DNA of 64,000 nt, taken from the NCBI RefSeq assembly GCF_029968035.1, contig NZ_JASCIQ010000002.1, positions 310,001 through 374,000 of the forward strand, written 5' to 3'. Positions 44,442-52,276 of the stretch are shown one piece after another; positions within the stretch are counted from its first letter, which is position 1, and each line of letters starts with the position of its first letter. Below the pieces are notes generated by a model. That model saw only the letters and a program-made list of their open reading frames with translations. It was not told where the DNA came from and made no database searches. Origin of the DNA: Streptomyces cavernicola (GTDB taxonomy: Bacteria > Actinomycetota > Actinomycetes > Streptomycetales > Streptomycetaceae). A program made the position numbers and the translations under genes.

Positions 44442-46746
44442 GCTGCCCTGTGGGCGACTGACCTCGTGAGGTCGGGACAGCGGTCGTCCCGCACGTGATG
44501 CGGTGGGGCAGAGCCGTATTGCGGCGTTGGGTCCGGTTGTTGGCGACTGCTTGTACGACGGCCTCGCTCTGACCGATGAGCATGACGCCCCGGCTGGCGC
44601 GTGTGACGGCCGTGTAGAGCAGGTTGCGCTGTAGCAGCATCATCCCGGTGGCGCTGGTCACGGGGACGATGACGTACGGGTATTCGCTGCCCTGGGAGCG
44701 ATGAACGGTCAGGGCATAGGCGTGGACGAGTTCGTCGAGATCGGCGAAGGGATAGGTGGCTGTCTCCCCGTCGGTGAAGGTGACGGTGAGCTGGTGGGCC
44801 TCGACGTCGACGGCGGTGATGGTGCCGCTGCTGCCGTTGAAGACGCCTGACTCGCCTCGTTGGGGTTTGTTGCGGATCTGCTGAACGCGGTCACCGAGCC
44901 TGAAGGCCGCCCCGCCGTGATAATGCTGCGGTTTGTCCGGTGCGGGCGGATTAAGACGTTCCTGAAGACGAAGGTTGAGGTCGGTCATGCCGGCGATGTT
45001 CTTCTTACCTGGACACAGAACCTGAACGTCTTCCGGACGGGCTTCGAGGTGACTGGGCATGAGGTCGCAGACCAGGTCCACCACACGCTGGGCAACGTCC
45101 TCGGCGACGGGGACGGCTCGGTTCCAGAACGCTCTGGCGTCGCCATGTGGGAGTTCGCCGCGCAGGATGCGGTGGGCGTTCGTGACGATCGCCGAGCTGC
45201 CGTCGTCCTGGCGGAAGACCTTCGTGAGCCGGGTGCGTGGGATGTCCTCGATGTCCAGCAGATCGCCTAGGACGCGCCCGGGGCCGACACTGGGCAGCTG
45301 GTCGATGTCGCCCACCAGTAGCAGATGACAGCCGTTACGGACGGCAGCGAAGAGCCTGCGGGTGAGCGCGAGGTCCAGCATGGACGCCTCGTCGACGACC
45401 ACCAAGTCCGCCGTCTCCAGCACGCTGGCGTGATCGAAGAGGGAGTCGCCATCGGGTGGACGGATCAGACGGTGCACGGTCATCGCGGCCTGTCCGCAGG
45501 TCTCCTCCAGCCGCTTGGCGGCCTTGCCTGTCGGCACCGCAAGCGCAACGACGGCGTCGGCCTCGTCGGCGACCTCGGTCAGGGTGCGCAGAGTGTGCGT
45601 CTTGCCGCACCCCGGACCGCCCGTGAGGACGGACAGAGGGTGGGTCAGCGCGATGTGAACCGCACGGTACTGCTCGCTGGTCAGCCCCGCGGTCTCAGGC
45701 GTGCTGAGTGCCGCCAACCTTTCGTCCCACGGGGCGAGTTCGGCCAGCGCGGGCTGGGAGGCGAGCAGCCTGCGTACATGCCAGGCGAGTTGGGTCTCGT
45801 CACGATGCCAGCGGGCGAGCTGGGCGATCTCGGTGTCCGCCACCGCGTCGGTGCCGTCCATCACGGGCTGTGGCAGCGTCTCGGCGACCACCTCGCCCTG
45901 CTCGCACAGCACTTCCAGTGCACCCCGAAGAATCACGTCGTCGAGGATCTCGGCGGTGGCAGGGTCGTCGTCGGACAACAGCTGGCGGGTGCGGGCGAGC
46001 AGTACGCGCGTGGGCAGATGGCAGTGGCCCTGGCCTCCGGCCTGGTCGAGCTCATGAAGGAGTGCGGCCTGCAGGCGTTCGTCGCTGTGCTTGGGTACAC
46101 CCACGGCGAGCGCGATCCTGTCGGCGTTGTGGAACCCGACTCCGTGGACGTCCCGGCACAACCGGTAGGGAGCACGACGCACGATGTCGACCGGATCGTC
46201 CTCGGTGTCGGCGTACGTCGTGTGGATCTGCACCGCGAGGCGTGGGGTGATTCCGAGGCTCTGCAGAAACAGCATGATCTCGGCGATGGCCTTCTGCTCC
46301 TGCCAGGCGGCAGTGATCCGTTCGAGCCGGACAGTGCCGATGTTGTGCACGTCCAGCAGCCGCGTCGGCTCGGAGTCGATGACCTTCAGCGTTTGCTCGC
46401 CGAACATGTCCACGATCGCGGAGGCGAGGGCCGGGCCGATACCGCGGATCAGCCCAGAGGCGAGATACAGACGAATCGCCCGTTCGCCCGCGGGCATGGT
46501 CCGTTCGCACTGCTCGACTCTGAACTGTCTCCCGTGGCGAGGATGTTGGAACCAACTGCCACGCAGCCGCAGGTTCTCTCCTGGGCGCACGCCGAAGAGC
46601 GCTTTGCCGAGCGCAGTGACGGACTCTTCGCCGTCGGCCATGGTGGTGAGCCGGAGCACCGTGTTCTCGTCGTACCCGATGTGCAGCAGGTGATCGACCA
46701 CGCCCTCGACCAAGTCGTCGGTTTTCGGGGGCACTTGATGCGTCAC
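44428..46746 (-). CDS. recD2: RecD2-like superfamily 1 DNA helicase
   Basis: A 772-residue ATP-dependent 5'-3' helicase of the RecD2/TraA class, free of RecBC. An N-terminal OB-like and helix-hairpin-helix region (LIRGIGPALASAIVDMFGE, DVHNIGTVRLERI, DVHGVGFHNADRIA) precedes the motor. Motifs are Q-type LTSEQYRAVH, Walker A GGPGCGKT (376-383), motif II VVVDEASMLD, motif III GDIDQLPSVGPG, motif IV-like TKVFRQDD, and the C-terminal SH3-like insertion and VHRSQGSEYPYVIVPV. The GTG start has GGAG 10 nt upstream; a TTG five codons earlier lacks a site. It may act in element replication, recombination or defence. Confidence 0.88.
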   Translation of the reverse strand: MTHQVPPKTDDLVEGVVDHLLHIGYDENTVLRLTTMADGEESVTALGKALFGVRPGENLRLRGSWFQHPRHGRQFRVEQCERTMPAGERAIRLYLASGLIRGIGPALASAIVDMFGEQTLKVIDSEPTRLLDVHNIGTVRLERITAAWQEQKAIAEIMLFLQSLGITPRLAVQIHTTYADTEDDPVDIVRRAPYRLCRDVHGVGFHNADRIALAVGVPKHSDERLQAALLHELDQAGGQGHCHLPTRVLLARTRQLLSDDDPATAEILDDVILRGALEVLCEQGEVVAETLPQPVMDGTDAVADTEIAQLARWHRDETQLAWHVRRLLASQPALAELAPWDERLAALSTPETAGLTSEQYRAVHIALTHPLSVLTGGPGCGKTHTLRTLTEVADEADAVVALAVPTGKAAKRLEETCGQAAMTVHRLIRPPDGDSLFDHASVLETADLVVVDEASMLDLALTRRLFAAVRNGCHLLLVGDIDQLPSVGPGRVLGDLLDIEDIPRTRLTKVFRQDDGSSAIVTNAHRILRGELPHGDARAFWNRAVPVAEDVAQRVVDLVCDLMPSHLEARPEDVQVLCPGKKNIAGMTDLNLRLQERLNPPAPDKPQHYHGGAAFRLGDRVQQIRNKPQRGESGVFNGSSGTITAVDVEAHQLTVTFTDGETATYPFADLDELVHAYALTVHRSQGSEYPYVIVPVTSATGMMLLQRNLLYTAVTRASRGVMLIGQSEAVVQAVANNRTQRRNTALPHRITCGTTAVPTSRGQSPTGQLTLG

Positions 46747-47202
46747 GTGCTCTGTCTCCAAAGATATGTACGGGCGTTGGATCAGACCGGGGGTGCTCCG
46801 GCGAGACCAGCATGTGCCTCAGGGCGGTGACCTATCGAGTGACTGAAGGATTCTGCTCACCGAAATGAGTGACAGGGGTAGGAAGGTTATTGCCACGGCG
46901 TTGCGCCTTGGCGCCTCTCGATTGCGTGCAGGTGTTGACGGAATCGCCCACGCCGCTGCGGGAGCGGAGCGTTGGAGCCGAGTCCTCGCGGCCCAGGCTG
47001 CAAGGGGACTTGGGTGCCTTGTAGTTCGGCAGGGCCACGGCGGGCCCGAGCGCTCGCCCGCTTGCTGTTGTGAAGTCGCTGTCTTCGCAGCGCACTTGTC
47101 GTCGGTTGCTACCAGAACCTCCCGTTTCGGCCACTGGCTGGCACGTGCTCTTCTGACGACTGCGAAGGTGCCCGAGACTGTTGTCCGGACCACGGGAGGG
47201 GC
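46747..47202. promoter_or_regulatory. 456-base divergent region between the helicase and the Mrr-type gene
   Basis: It carries the upstream sequences of both divergent genes. A plus-strand open frame from 46,865 runs through but lacks a ribosome-binding site and family resemblance, so I do not call it. Confidence 0.35.
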
Positions 47203-47916
47203 ATGGTGGCGGCACGTATGCGGCGAGGATCGAGGACCGCGCGGAAGCGTCGAGAGCAGAGGCTCAGGGCCGGTGCCGGTGGTGGGGCCGTGCTCGTCGT
47301 TTTGCTGGTGGCGTTCTGGTCGGTGGTCTGGCCGTATCTCGTCGGTGGGCTCGTGCTGGGCGGCGTGACGGCCGGTGGGTGGTGGCTGTGGCGGACGGAC
47401 CGGCTCATCAGGGGCGGCGACCAGCGGTGGCGTCAGGACGAGGCAGTGAAGGCCGGGCACCGTGGTCTCACACTTGCTGAGGTCGACCTGATGACGGGGA
47501 CGCAGTTCGAAGACTTCGTCGTGGACCTGTGCCGCAGGGATGGGTGCACGGAGGTACGACGGGTCGGCGGCTCCCACGACAACGGTGCCGACGTGCGCGG
47601 CCGCCTGCCCGACGGCCGGAGCATGGTGATCCAGTGCAAGCGTTACGCACCCAAGCGGAAGATCCCCAGCCATGAGGTCCGCGACCTGCTCGGTGCCCAG
47701 GTGCACTTCAAAGCCGATGTGGCGATCTTCGTGGCCACGACCTACTTCACGGGCCCGGCCGAGCAGACTGCCGCGCAGAACGAGATCGTCGCTGTCCACC
47801 GTGACCACCTCGGTCTGTGGAACAGCGGGGCATCCCTCCCGTCACTCACCGCCGTGAACGGCTCGGGCCAGGGTGATCGCCAGCACCGCAAGCGGTGGCG
47901 AGAGACATACGAGTAG
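47203..47916 (+). CDS. Membrane-anchored Mrr-type restriction endonuclease
   Basis: A 237-residue protein. After a basic N-terminus come two hydrophobic segments (GGAVLVVLLVAFWSVVWPYLV and GGLVLGGVTAGGWWLW, about residues 27-63). Then follows an Mrr/type IV endonuclease domain: MTGTQFEDFVVDLCRRDGCTEV (Glu103), GGSHDNGADVRG (Asp130) and the MVIQCKRYAP core with Lys146. These give the D-QxK variant of the PD-(D/E)XK site. Mrr-like enzymes cut modified DNA. The membrane anchor suggests action on incoming DNA at the cell envelope. GGGAGGGG precedes the ATG. No methylase is nearby. Confidence 0.82.
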   Translation: MVAARMRRGSRTARKRREQRLRAGAGGGAVLVVLLVAFWSVVWPYLVGGLVLGGVTAGGWWLWRTDRLIRGGDQRWRQDEAVKAGHRGLTLAEVDLMTGTQFEDFVVDLCRRDGCTEVRRVGGSHDNGADVRGRLPDGRSMVIQCKRYAPKRKIPSHEVRDLLGAQVHFKADVAIFVATTYFTGPAEQTAAQNEIVAVHRDHLGLWNSGASLPSLTAVNGSGQGDRQHRKRWRETYE

Positions 47917-48173
47917 GACCACGTCGGCCATGTCCCAGCAGTTCGCTGTATTCGAGCCGCTGGAGGGCGCTGGCGTCACCCTGTCGTGGGGGTGCGCCGA
48001 AGACGCTGGTAGTTGTCTCCGCAGGCTCCAACCGTGCTACATGGTGCGGCGTGTGTTGTGGGTGAATCCAAGTCGATTTGGGCTGTCAGGAGGGCTGGTG
48101 ATCTACGTTGGATGCCTGAACGGTTCGTTCGGGCAGGCTAGTTCTGTATTGGCTGAGGCTTTGGGGGAGTGTC

Positions 48174-50858
48174 GTGCGGACTGAGTTCGTCGACCGTGTG
48201 GAGCACATGGCTGAGCTGCGCGCGCTGGCGGCGGGGCTCTTTTCGGGGCGTGGCGGGGCGGTGGTCCTGGACAGCGTCGCCGGCATGGGCAAGACGTCCC
48301 TGCTTGGCGCGTTCGCACAGTTGCCTGAGACAGACCCCGATCTCCGGCCCCTGAGGGTCGTGGCTGCGCGTTGCCATCCGGGCATCGGCCCTGGGCTCGT
48401 GTACGGCCCTGTTGTGGACCTCATGCTTCCTCTGGCACGGACCGTGAAGCAGCCGGGCCCTATGCGTCAGTTCCTGAGCTTCACGCGCCGTGGTCTCGTG
48501 AAGTCTGCGCCTGAACTGCTGTCGGCGATGGTGCCCGGTCTCGGTGCGGCCTTCAACGTTGGCCAGGAAGTCACGCGGGCCTCGCTCGCCACGGGATCAA
48601 TGCCGTTCGACAGTCTGCAGCCCTTCCAGCAGGGCGTGGCGATGCAGATCACTGACGCCGTCCTCGACCTTGCTCGCCCAGATGCCCCGGTCGTGCTCAC
48701 CATCGACGACGTCCAGCACATCGACCCGAGCAGCATGCTGGTGATCGACCGGCTCCTGCGCAGCCTCGCTGATGCTCCGCTCGGCTTGGTCCTCAGTCAC
48801 ACCACGGACGCCGCACACGGCGGCGGTCACGCGGCCATGGTCGAGGAGATGCTGCAGCGCTGGGCGGATGACGGTGTGCTGACCCGTCGACGTCTCGGTG
48901 GTCTACCGCCTGACGCTGTCCACGAGTTGGTGCGGAGCACCCACCCCACGGCCCCTCTCGCCTTCTCCGAGAAGCTCGCGCAGTTGACGGACGGGCACGC
49001 CATATTCGTGCGCCTCTGCCTGGACGAGTGGCACCAGGACGCCAGTGACGAGATCGACCTGCCGCCGAGCCTCTCGCGGGTCGTAGAGGCGCGCATGAGG
49101 ATCCTGTCGGACGAGGACCGGGAACTCCTTGCAGTGGCTTCGACGCAGGGCGCCGTCTTCCTCTCGCGGGTCGTGGCGAGTGTCCTGGACGCCCAAGACA
49201 GCGATGTGATGGAACGGCTCCGCCGGATCGCCAGCACGGGCCTCATCGAGCTGACCGCTCCACCGGCGTGGGCCACGGCTGAAGCGGCGGACTGCTATCG
49301 GTTCCAGCATGGCGCGCTGTGGCGAGTCGTCTATGAGAATCAGAGCCCCGGCCAGTCCCGAACACGGCATGCCGAAGTCGCCCGTGTTCTTGCCGCGGGG
49401 CAGGTCGACGGAAACACGCCGCCGCTGCCGTTGCTCCTTGAGGTTGCGAGCCATCTGCGCCGCGGTGGACCGGGCTGTCTCGCGGCCTCCGCCGAGGCCC
49501 ACTACGAGCTGGCCAGGTCGGCAGCGACCGAGGGGTTGTCGTTCGCCGAGGCGGAGCAGCACTGCGAGGAAGCCATCCGTGCGTCCCAGGCGCTGCCTCC
49601 GGGTAATCTCGCGCGCGACCGCATGCTGGTCCAGGCCACCGAGCTGTTGTTGTCGCTTACGGAGGTGCGGTGGCGAGGCAACAGCACCCCGGCAGGCGGC
49701 CCGGACATCGACGACCTGGCCGCGGAAGCGGAGGCCGCTGCCGAACGGTGCGCGGTGCCCGAACTCCGTATCCGCACCGCACTCTTGCGTGGCAAGACCC
49801 TGCTGGCGACCGAAGGGCTCGTGCCCTCGTTGGCCAAGCTGCGAGAGGCCGTCGATCTCGCCGAGGAGTACGGGGACCCTGTCGCCCTGTTCGTAGCCAA
49901 GGTCGAATACGGCCGACAGGTTTCCAAGCGTCGGCTCTCCGACGGGCTGGCTCAGCTCCAGGAGGCCGAGCGGCTGTACGCCACCGACCCGCGGCTCGGC
50001 GACCGGGACGACCCCGTGCTGCAGCACGCCCGGAATCTGGGCGAGATGCAACTCGGCATCTCGCTCTTCGACAGCGGACACCTCGGAGAGGCGCTGGAAC
50101 GGCTGCGACGATGCACGGAGCGCCTCGCTGGTGAGTCCCTTCAGGCCGAGCTGCCGATAGCTCTCAACTACCTCGCGCAGGTATACGTGGCGCTCGGGGA
50201 GGTAGCGGAGGCCGAGGAGGTCCTCCGCAGAGCCCTGGACTTCGAGGCCGGGCGGGGTGGGGACAGCGGATGGCACGCCTACAACGCCGCCCTGCTCGCG
50301 CATCTACTCGTCCAGCGCCCCTCTCGCAGCTCGGAGGCCATCCGGCTGATGGAGGACGCCTGGGCTGAGACCGAGCGGACCTGGCTGGCGAACCTGGTCC
50401 CGATCGTCCGGAACCTCTACGCCCAAGCCCTGTTGGAGGCTGCCGAGCCGCCGGCCGACGCCCGGGACCGCGCGGCCCGGCTGGTAGTGGACACCATCCT
50501 GGAGACGCGGCGCAGCGGCATGGTCCGCAGCGAGATCGCCGCCCTCTCGCTCCGCAGCCGTGTGCTGCTTGAGCAAGGCGAACCGGAGGAGGCCGAGGTC
50601 TGCGCCCGGGAGGCCCTGCGGGTGCTGGACGAGGTTGGGGACATGCCGGCCCTGCGCACCGAGGAGGTGCTCCACCAGGGGGCCGTCGTGCTCCGTGCGG
50701 TGGGGAACCATGCAGAGGCGGGTGCGCTGCTGGCGCGAGCGCGCGCCGAGATCGTACGCAAGGCCGATGGCATCACCGACCGCCGCCTCCGGGAGGGATT
50801 CCTTCGCAACGTACCTCTGAACCGGGCCGTTCTCGGCACCGAGCGGGGAGACCGGTGA
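48174..50858 (+). CDS. STAND-like AAA ATPase with TPR repeats
   Basis: An 894-residue protein. The AAA_16-type NTPase domain opens with EFVDRVEHMAELRALAAGLF and has Walker A SVAGMGKT (34-41) and Walker B VVLTIDDVQHID (about 173-184), then a winged-helix-like region to about 400. The C-terminal 450 residues are TPR-like (EAEQHCEEAIRASQ, LGEALERLRRCTERLAGESLQ, VYVALGEVAEAEEVLRRALDFE, EVCAREALRVLDE). This is the plan of LAL/MalT-type regulators and STAND defence sensors, but no DNA-binding domain follows. The GTG has GGGGGAG upstream. A QueD-like gene follows after 52 bases. Confidence 0.78.
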   Translation: MRTEFVDRVEHMAELRALAAGLFSGRGGAVVLDSVAGMGKTSLLGAFAQLPETDPDLRPLRVVAARCHPGIGPGLVYGPVVDLMLPLARTVKQPGPMRQFLSFTRRGLVKSAPELLSAMVPGLGAAFNVGQEVTRASLATGSMPFDSLQPFQQGVAMQITDAVLDLARPDAPVVLTIDDVQHIDPSSMLVIDRLLRSLADAPLGLVLSHTTDAAHGGGHAAMVEEMLQRWADDGVLTRRRLGGLPPDAVHELVRSTHPTAPLAFSEKLAQLTDGHAIFVRLCLDEWHQDASDEIDLPPSLSRVVEARMRILSDEDRELLAVASTQGAVFLSRVVASVLDAQDSDVMERLRRIASTGLIELTAPPAWATAEAADCYRFQHGALWRVVYENQSPGQSRTRHAEVARVLAAGQVDGNTPPLPLLLEVASHLRRGGPGCLAASAEAHYELARSAATEGLSFAEAEQHCEEAIRASQALPPGNLARDRMLVQATELLLSLTEVRWRGNSTPAGGPDIDDLAAEAEAAAERCAVPELRIRTALLRGKTLLATEGLVPSLAKLREAVDLAEEYGDPVALFVAKVEYGRQVSKRRLSDGLAQLQEAERLYATDPRLGDRDDPVLQHARNLGEMQLGISLFDSGHLGEALERLRRCTERLAGESLQAELPIALNYLAQVYVALGEVAEAEEVLRRALDFEAGRGGDSGWHAYNAALLAHLLVQRPSRSSEAIRLMEDAWAETERTWLANLVPIVRNLYAQALLEAAEPPADARDRAARLVVDTILETRRSGMVRSEIAALSLRSRVLLEQGEPEEAEVCAREALRVLDEVGDMPALRTEEVLHQGAVVLRAVGNHAEAGALLARARAEIVRKADGITDRRLREGFLRNVPLNRAVLGTERGDR

Positions 50859-50910
50859 ATCGGCGCCGAGGCAGAGTGGCTCAGAACCGCTGTGTGAGAC
50901 TGGGGCGGCC

Positions 50911-51286
50911 ATGCTGACCATCACCAAGGAGTTCCACTTCTCCGCGAGCCATGTGCTCGACCGGCTGCCCGCATGGCATCAATGCGCCCGGATGCACGGA
51001 CACAACTACGTCGTGGTCCTGGAACTGTCCGCCCCGCGTGACGCGCTCACCGAGGCGGGATTCGTCCGCGACTACAGCGAACTCGACGCGTTCAAGAAGT
51101 GGATGGATGACACCCTCGATCACCGGCACCTGAATGAGGCGATGGGGGGGGGGCGTCTCCCCGTCCGCCGAGAATCTGGCCGTGTGGATCTTCGACCTCT
51201 GGTGTGACCGCCTACCGGAACTCACCGCAGTCCAGGTTTCAGAGACTCCCAAGACCTGGGCGACCTATCGACCGGCAGCGCGGTAG
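50911..51286 (+). pseudogene. queD: 6-pyruvoyl/6-carboxy-tetrahydropterin synthase (QueD-like), frameshifted at a 10-G tract
   Basis: The first 78 codons encode a QueD/PTPS start: ITKEFHFSASHVLDRLPAWHQCARMHGHNYVVVLELSA with the zinc His ligands and active-site Cys. FVRDYSELDAFKKWMDDTLDHRHLNEAM follows. After a run of ten G (51,144-51,153) the family sequence continues in another frame (GVSPSAENLAVWIFDLWCDRLPEL ... VSETPKTWATYRP) up to TAG at 51,284. One G fewer would restore a 124-residue protein, normal for QueD. A sequencing error, a real mutation or slippage-based switching are all possible. It follows the STAND-like gene. Confidence 0.75.
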
Positions 51287-51371
51287 GCCGAACGTGCCCT
51301 ACGGACTGTTCACGCCGGTGCAGGAGTACCTCGACGGGGCCTTGTCTGTGTAAGCCGCTCCAGCTCGCGGC

Positions 51372-51381
51372 GGGGGGGGGG
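51372..51381 (+). repeat. Second 10-G homopolymer tract
   Basis: A run of ten G lies 228 bases after the one in the queD-like frame, in the gap before the 182-residue gene. Two such tracts so close together are rare even in this GC content and may both be sequencing weak points or slippage sites. Confidence 0.7.
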
Positions 51382-51401
51382 CTATCGAGGGCACCAAAGC
51401 C

Positions 51402-51950
51402 TTACGGCTTCTTGGCTCTTGATTGGGGTGCAGGCGTCTGCGAACGAAGACGCGCGTTCTCCTCCTCCAGCACCCTGACACGTCGCTCAAGTTCGGCCCT
51501 TGTCGGCTTCTTCGGCCGCACGGGCGGCGGTGGGCCAGCAGGTGCGGGCGGCTCGGCGCGTAGTCCGAGAGGTTCGAAGGCGACGATCGTCATGTTGTCT
51601 CTACCGCATTCGGGACACCTCTTGCTGTACGTGCCCGCGGAGACGGGGTCGCTGTACGTGTAGTGCGCCTCGGACTGGATGATGTGGCCGCAGTACAGCC
51701 GGACACGCCACCGCATAATCTCGTGGTCCTGCTTCTTGAAGGACTGCATCAGTCGGGCGGCGTTCTCGAACGCCTGGCGGCGGCGCTCCGCCATCGCAGG
51801 GTCTGCGCGGCATTTCGCGTTGTCCGCATCAACCTGTTGCTGAACCCACTCTCTGATCTCCTCGCTCTGCTTCTGACCGCGGTGGTCCTTGCGGGTGAGT
51901 TCGTAGCTTTCCAACGGAGTGCCGTTGCTTTGGTACTCGATCTCGCTCAT
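51402..51950 (-). CDS. Small zinc-ribbon/coiled-coil protein
   Basis: A 182-residue protein. The N-terminal part is helical (REWVQQQVDADNAKCRADPAMAERRRQAFENAARLMQSF). A zinc-binding region follows: YCGHIIQSEAHY and RCPECGRDNMTIV (about residues 87-125). A Pro-rich stretch and a C-terminal leucine-zipper-like coil (RAELERRVRVLEEENARLRSQ) end the protein. The function is unknown; DNA binding or dimerising scaffold is plausible. The ATG at 51,950 is preferred because upstream residues are low-quality coding sequence. Confidence 0.6.
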   Translation of the reverse strand: MSEIEYQSNGTPLESYELTRKDHRGQKQSEEIREWVQQQVDADNAKCRADPAMAERRRQAFENAARLMQSFKKQDHEIMRWRVRLYCGHIIQSEAHYTYSDPVSAGTYSKRCPECGRDNMTIVAFEPLGLRAEPPAPAGPPPPVRPKKPTRAELERRVRVLEEENARLRSQTPAPQSRAKKP

Positions 51951-52120
51951 GGCCGGCAGCGTAGGTCCGCAGTGCGGCGCACGATCAGGATGAGCGTATT
52001 TCGCCCTCGGTCGTGTGCACTTTGTCCAGAGACGGTGACAGAGGCTCATGCGTGACCATGGAAGGCTCGCATTCTTCCTGGCTGGTCAATCGGCTAGCCG
52101 CCTCACAGGCACGGGCGGTG

Positions 52121-52212
52121 CTTCGGTTCCGTAAGGAATGCAGGCGGTGCTGCGGAGTGCCGAAGACGCCGCAGCACCGAACCGAAGCCAGTGGCAGTGG
52201 CAGTGGCAGTGG
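52121..52212. repeat. Nested inverted repeats followed by four CAGTGG hexamers
   Basis: An 11-bp perfect inverted repeat (CGGTGCTGCGG, 52,145-52,155, with its complement at 52,169-52,179) is flanked by a second pair (CTTCGGTT at 52,121-52,128 and AACCGAAG at 52,180-52,187). It runs directly into four tandem CAGTGG units (52,189-52,212). It lies in the 326-base gap between two minus-strand genes. Structure plus iterons would suit an origin, oriT or regulatory site; none is proved. Confidence 0.6.
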
Positions 52213-52276
52213 CCAGGATGCCGCTTGCTCGGGGCGTGGTCTTGCGGGCCACTCCAGCGCTTGGGTTGAGTGCATG

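Noticed and set aside
46865..47368. Plus-strand open frame of 167 codons before the Mrr-type gene
   Set aside because: No ribosome-binding site, no family likeness, and it overlaps the well-started nuclease gene.
30993..51286. A 7-deazapurine DNA-modification (Dpd-like) system made of the radical SAM and QueD-like genes
   Set aside because: The radical SAM protein looks MoaA-like rather than QueE-like, the genes are 19 kb apart, QueD is frameshifted, and no TGT-like or Dpd partner is present.
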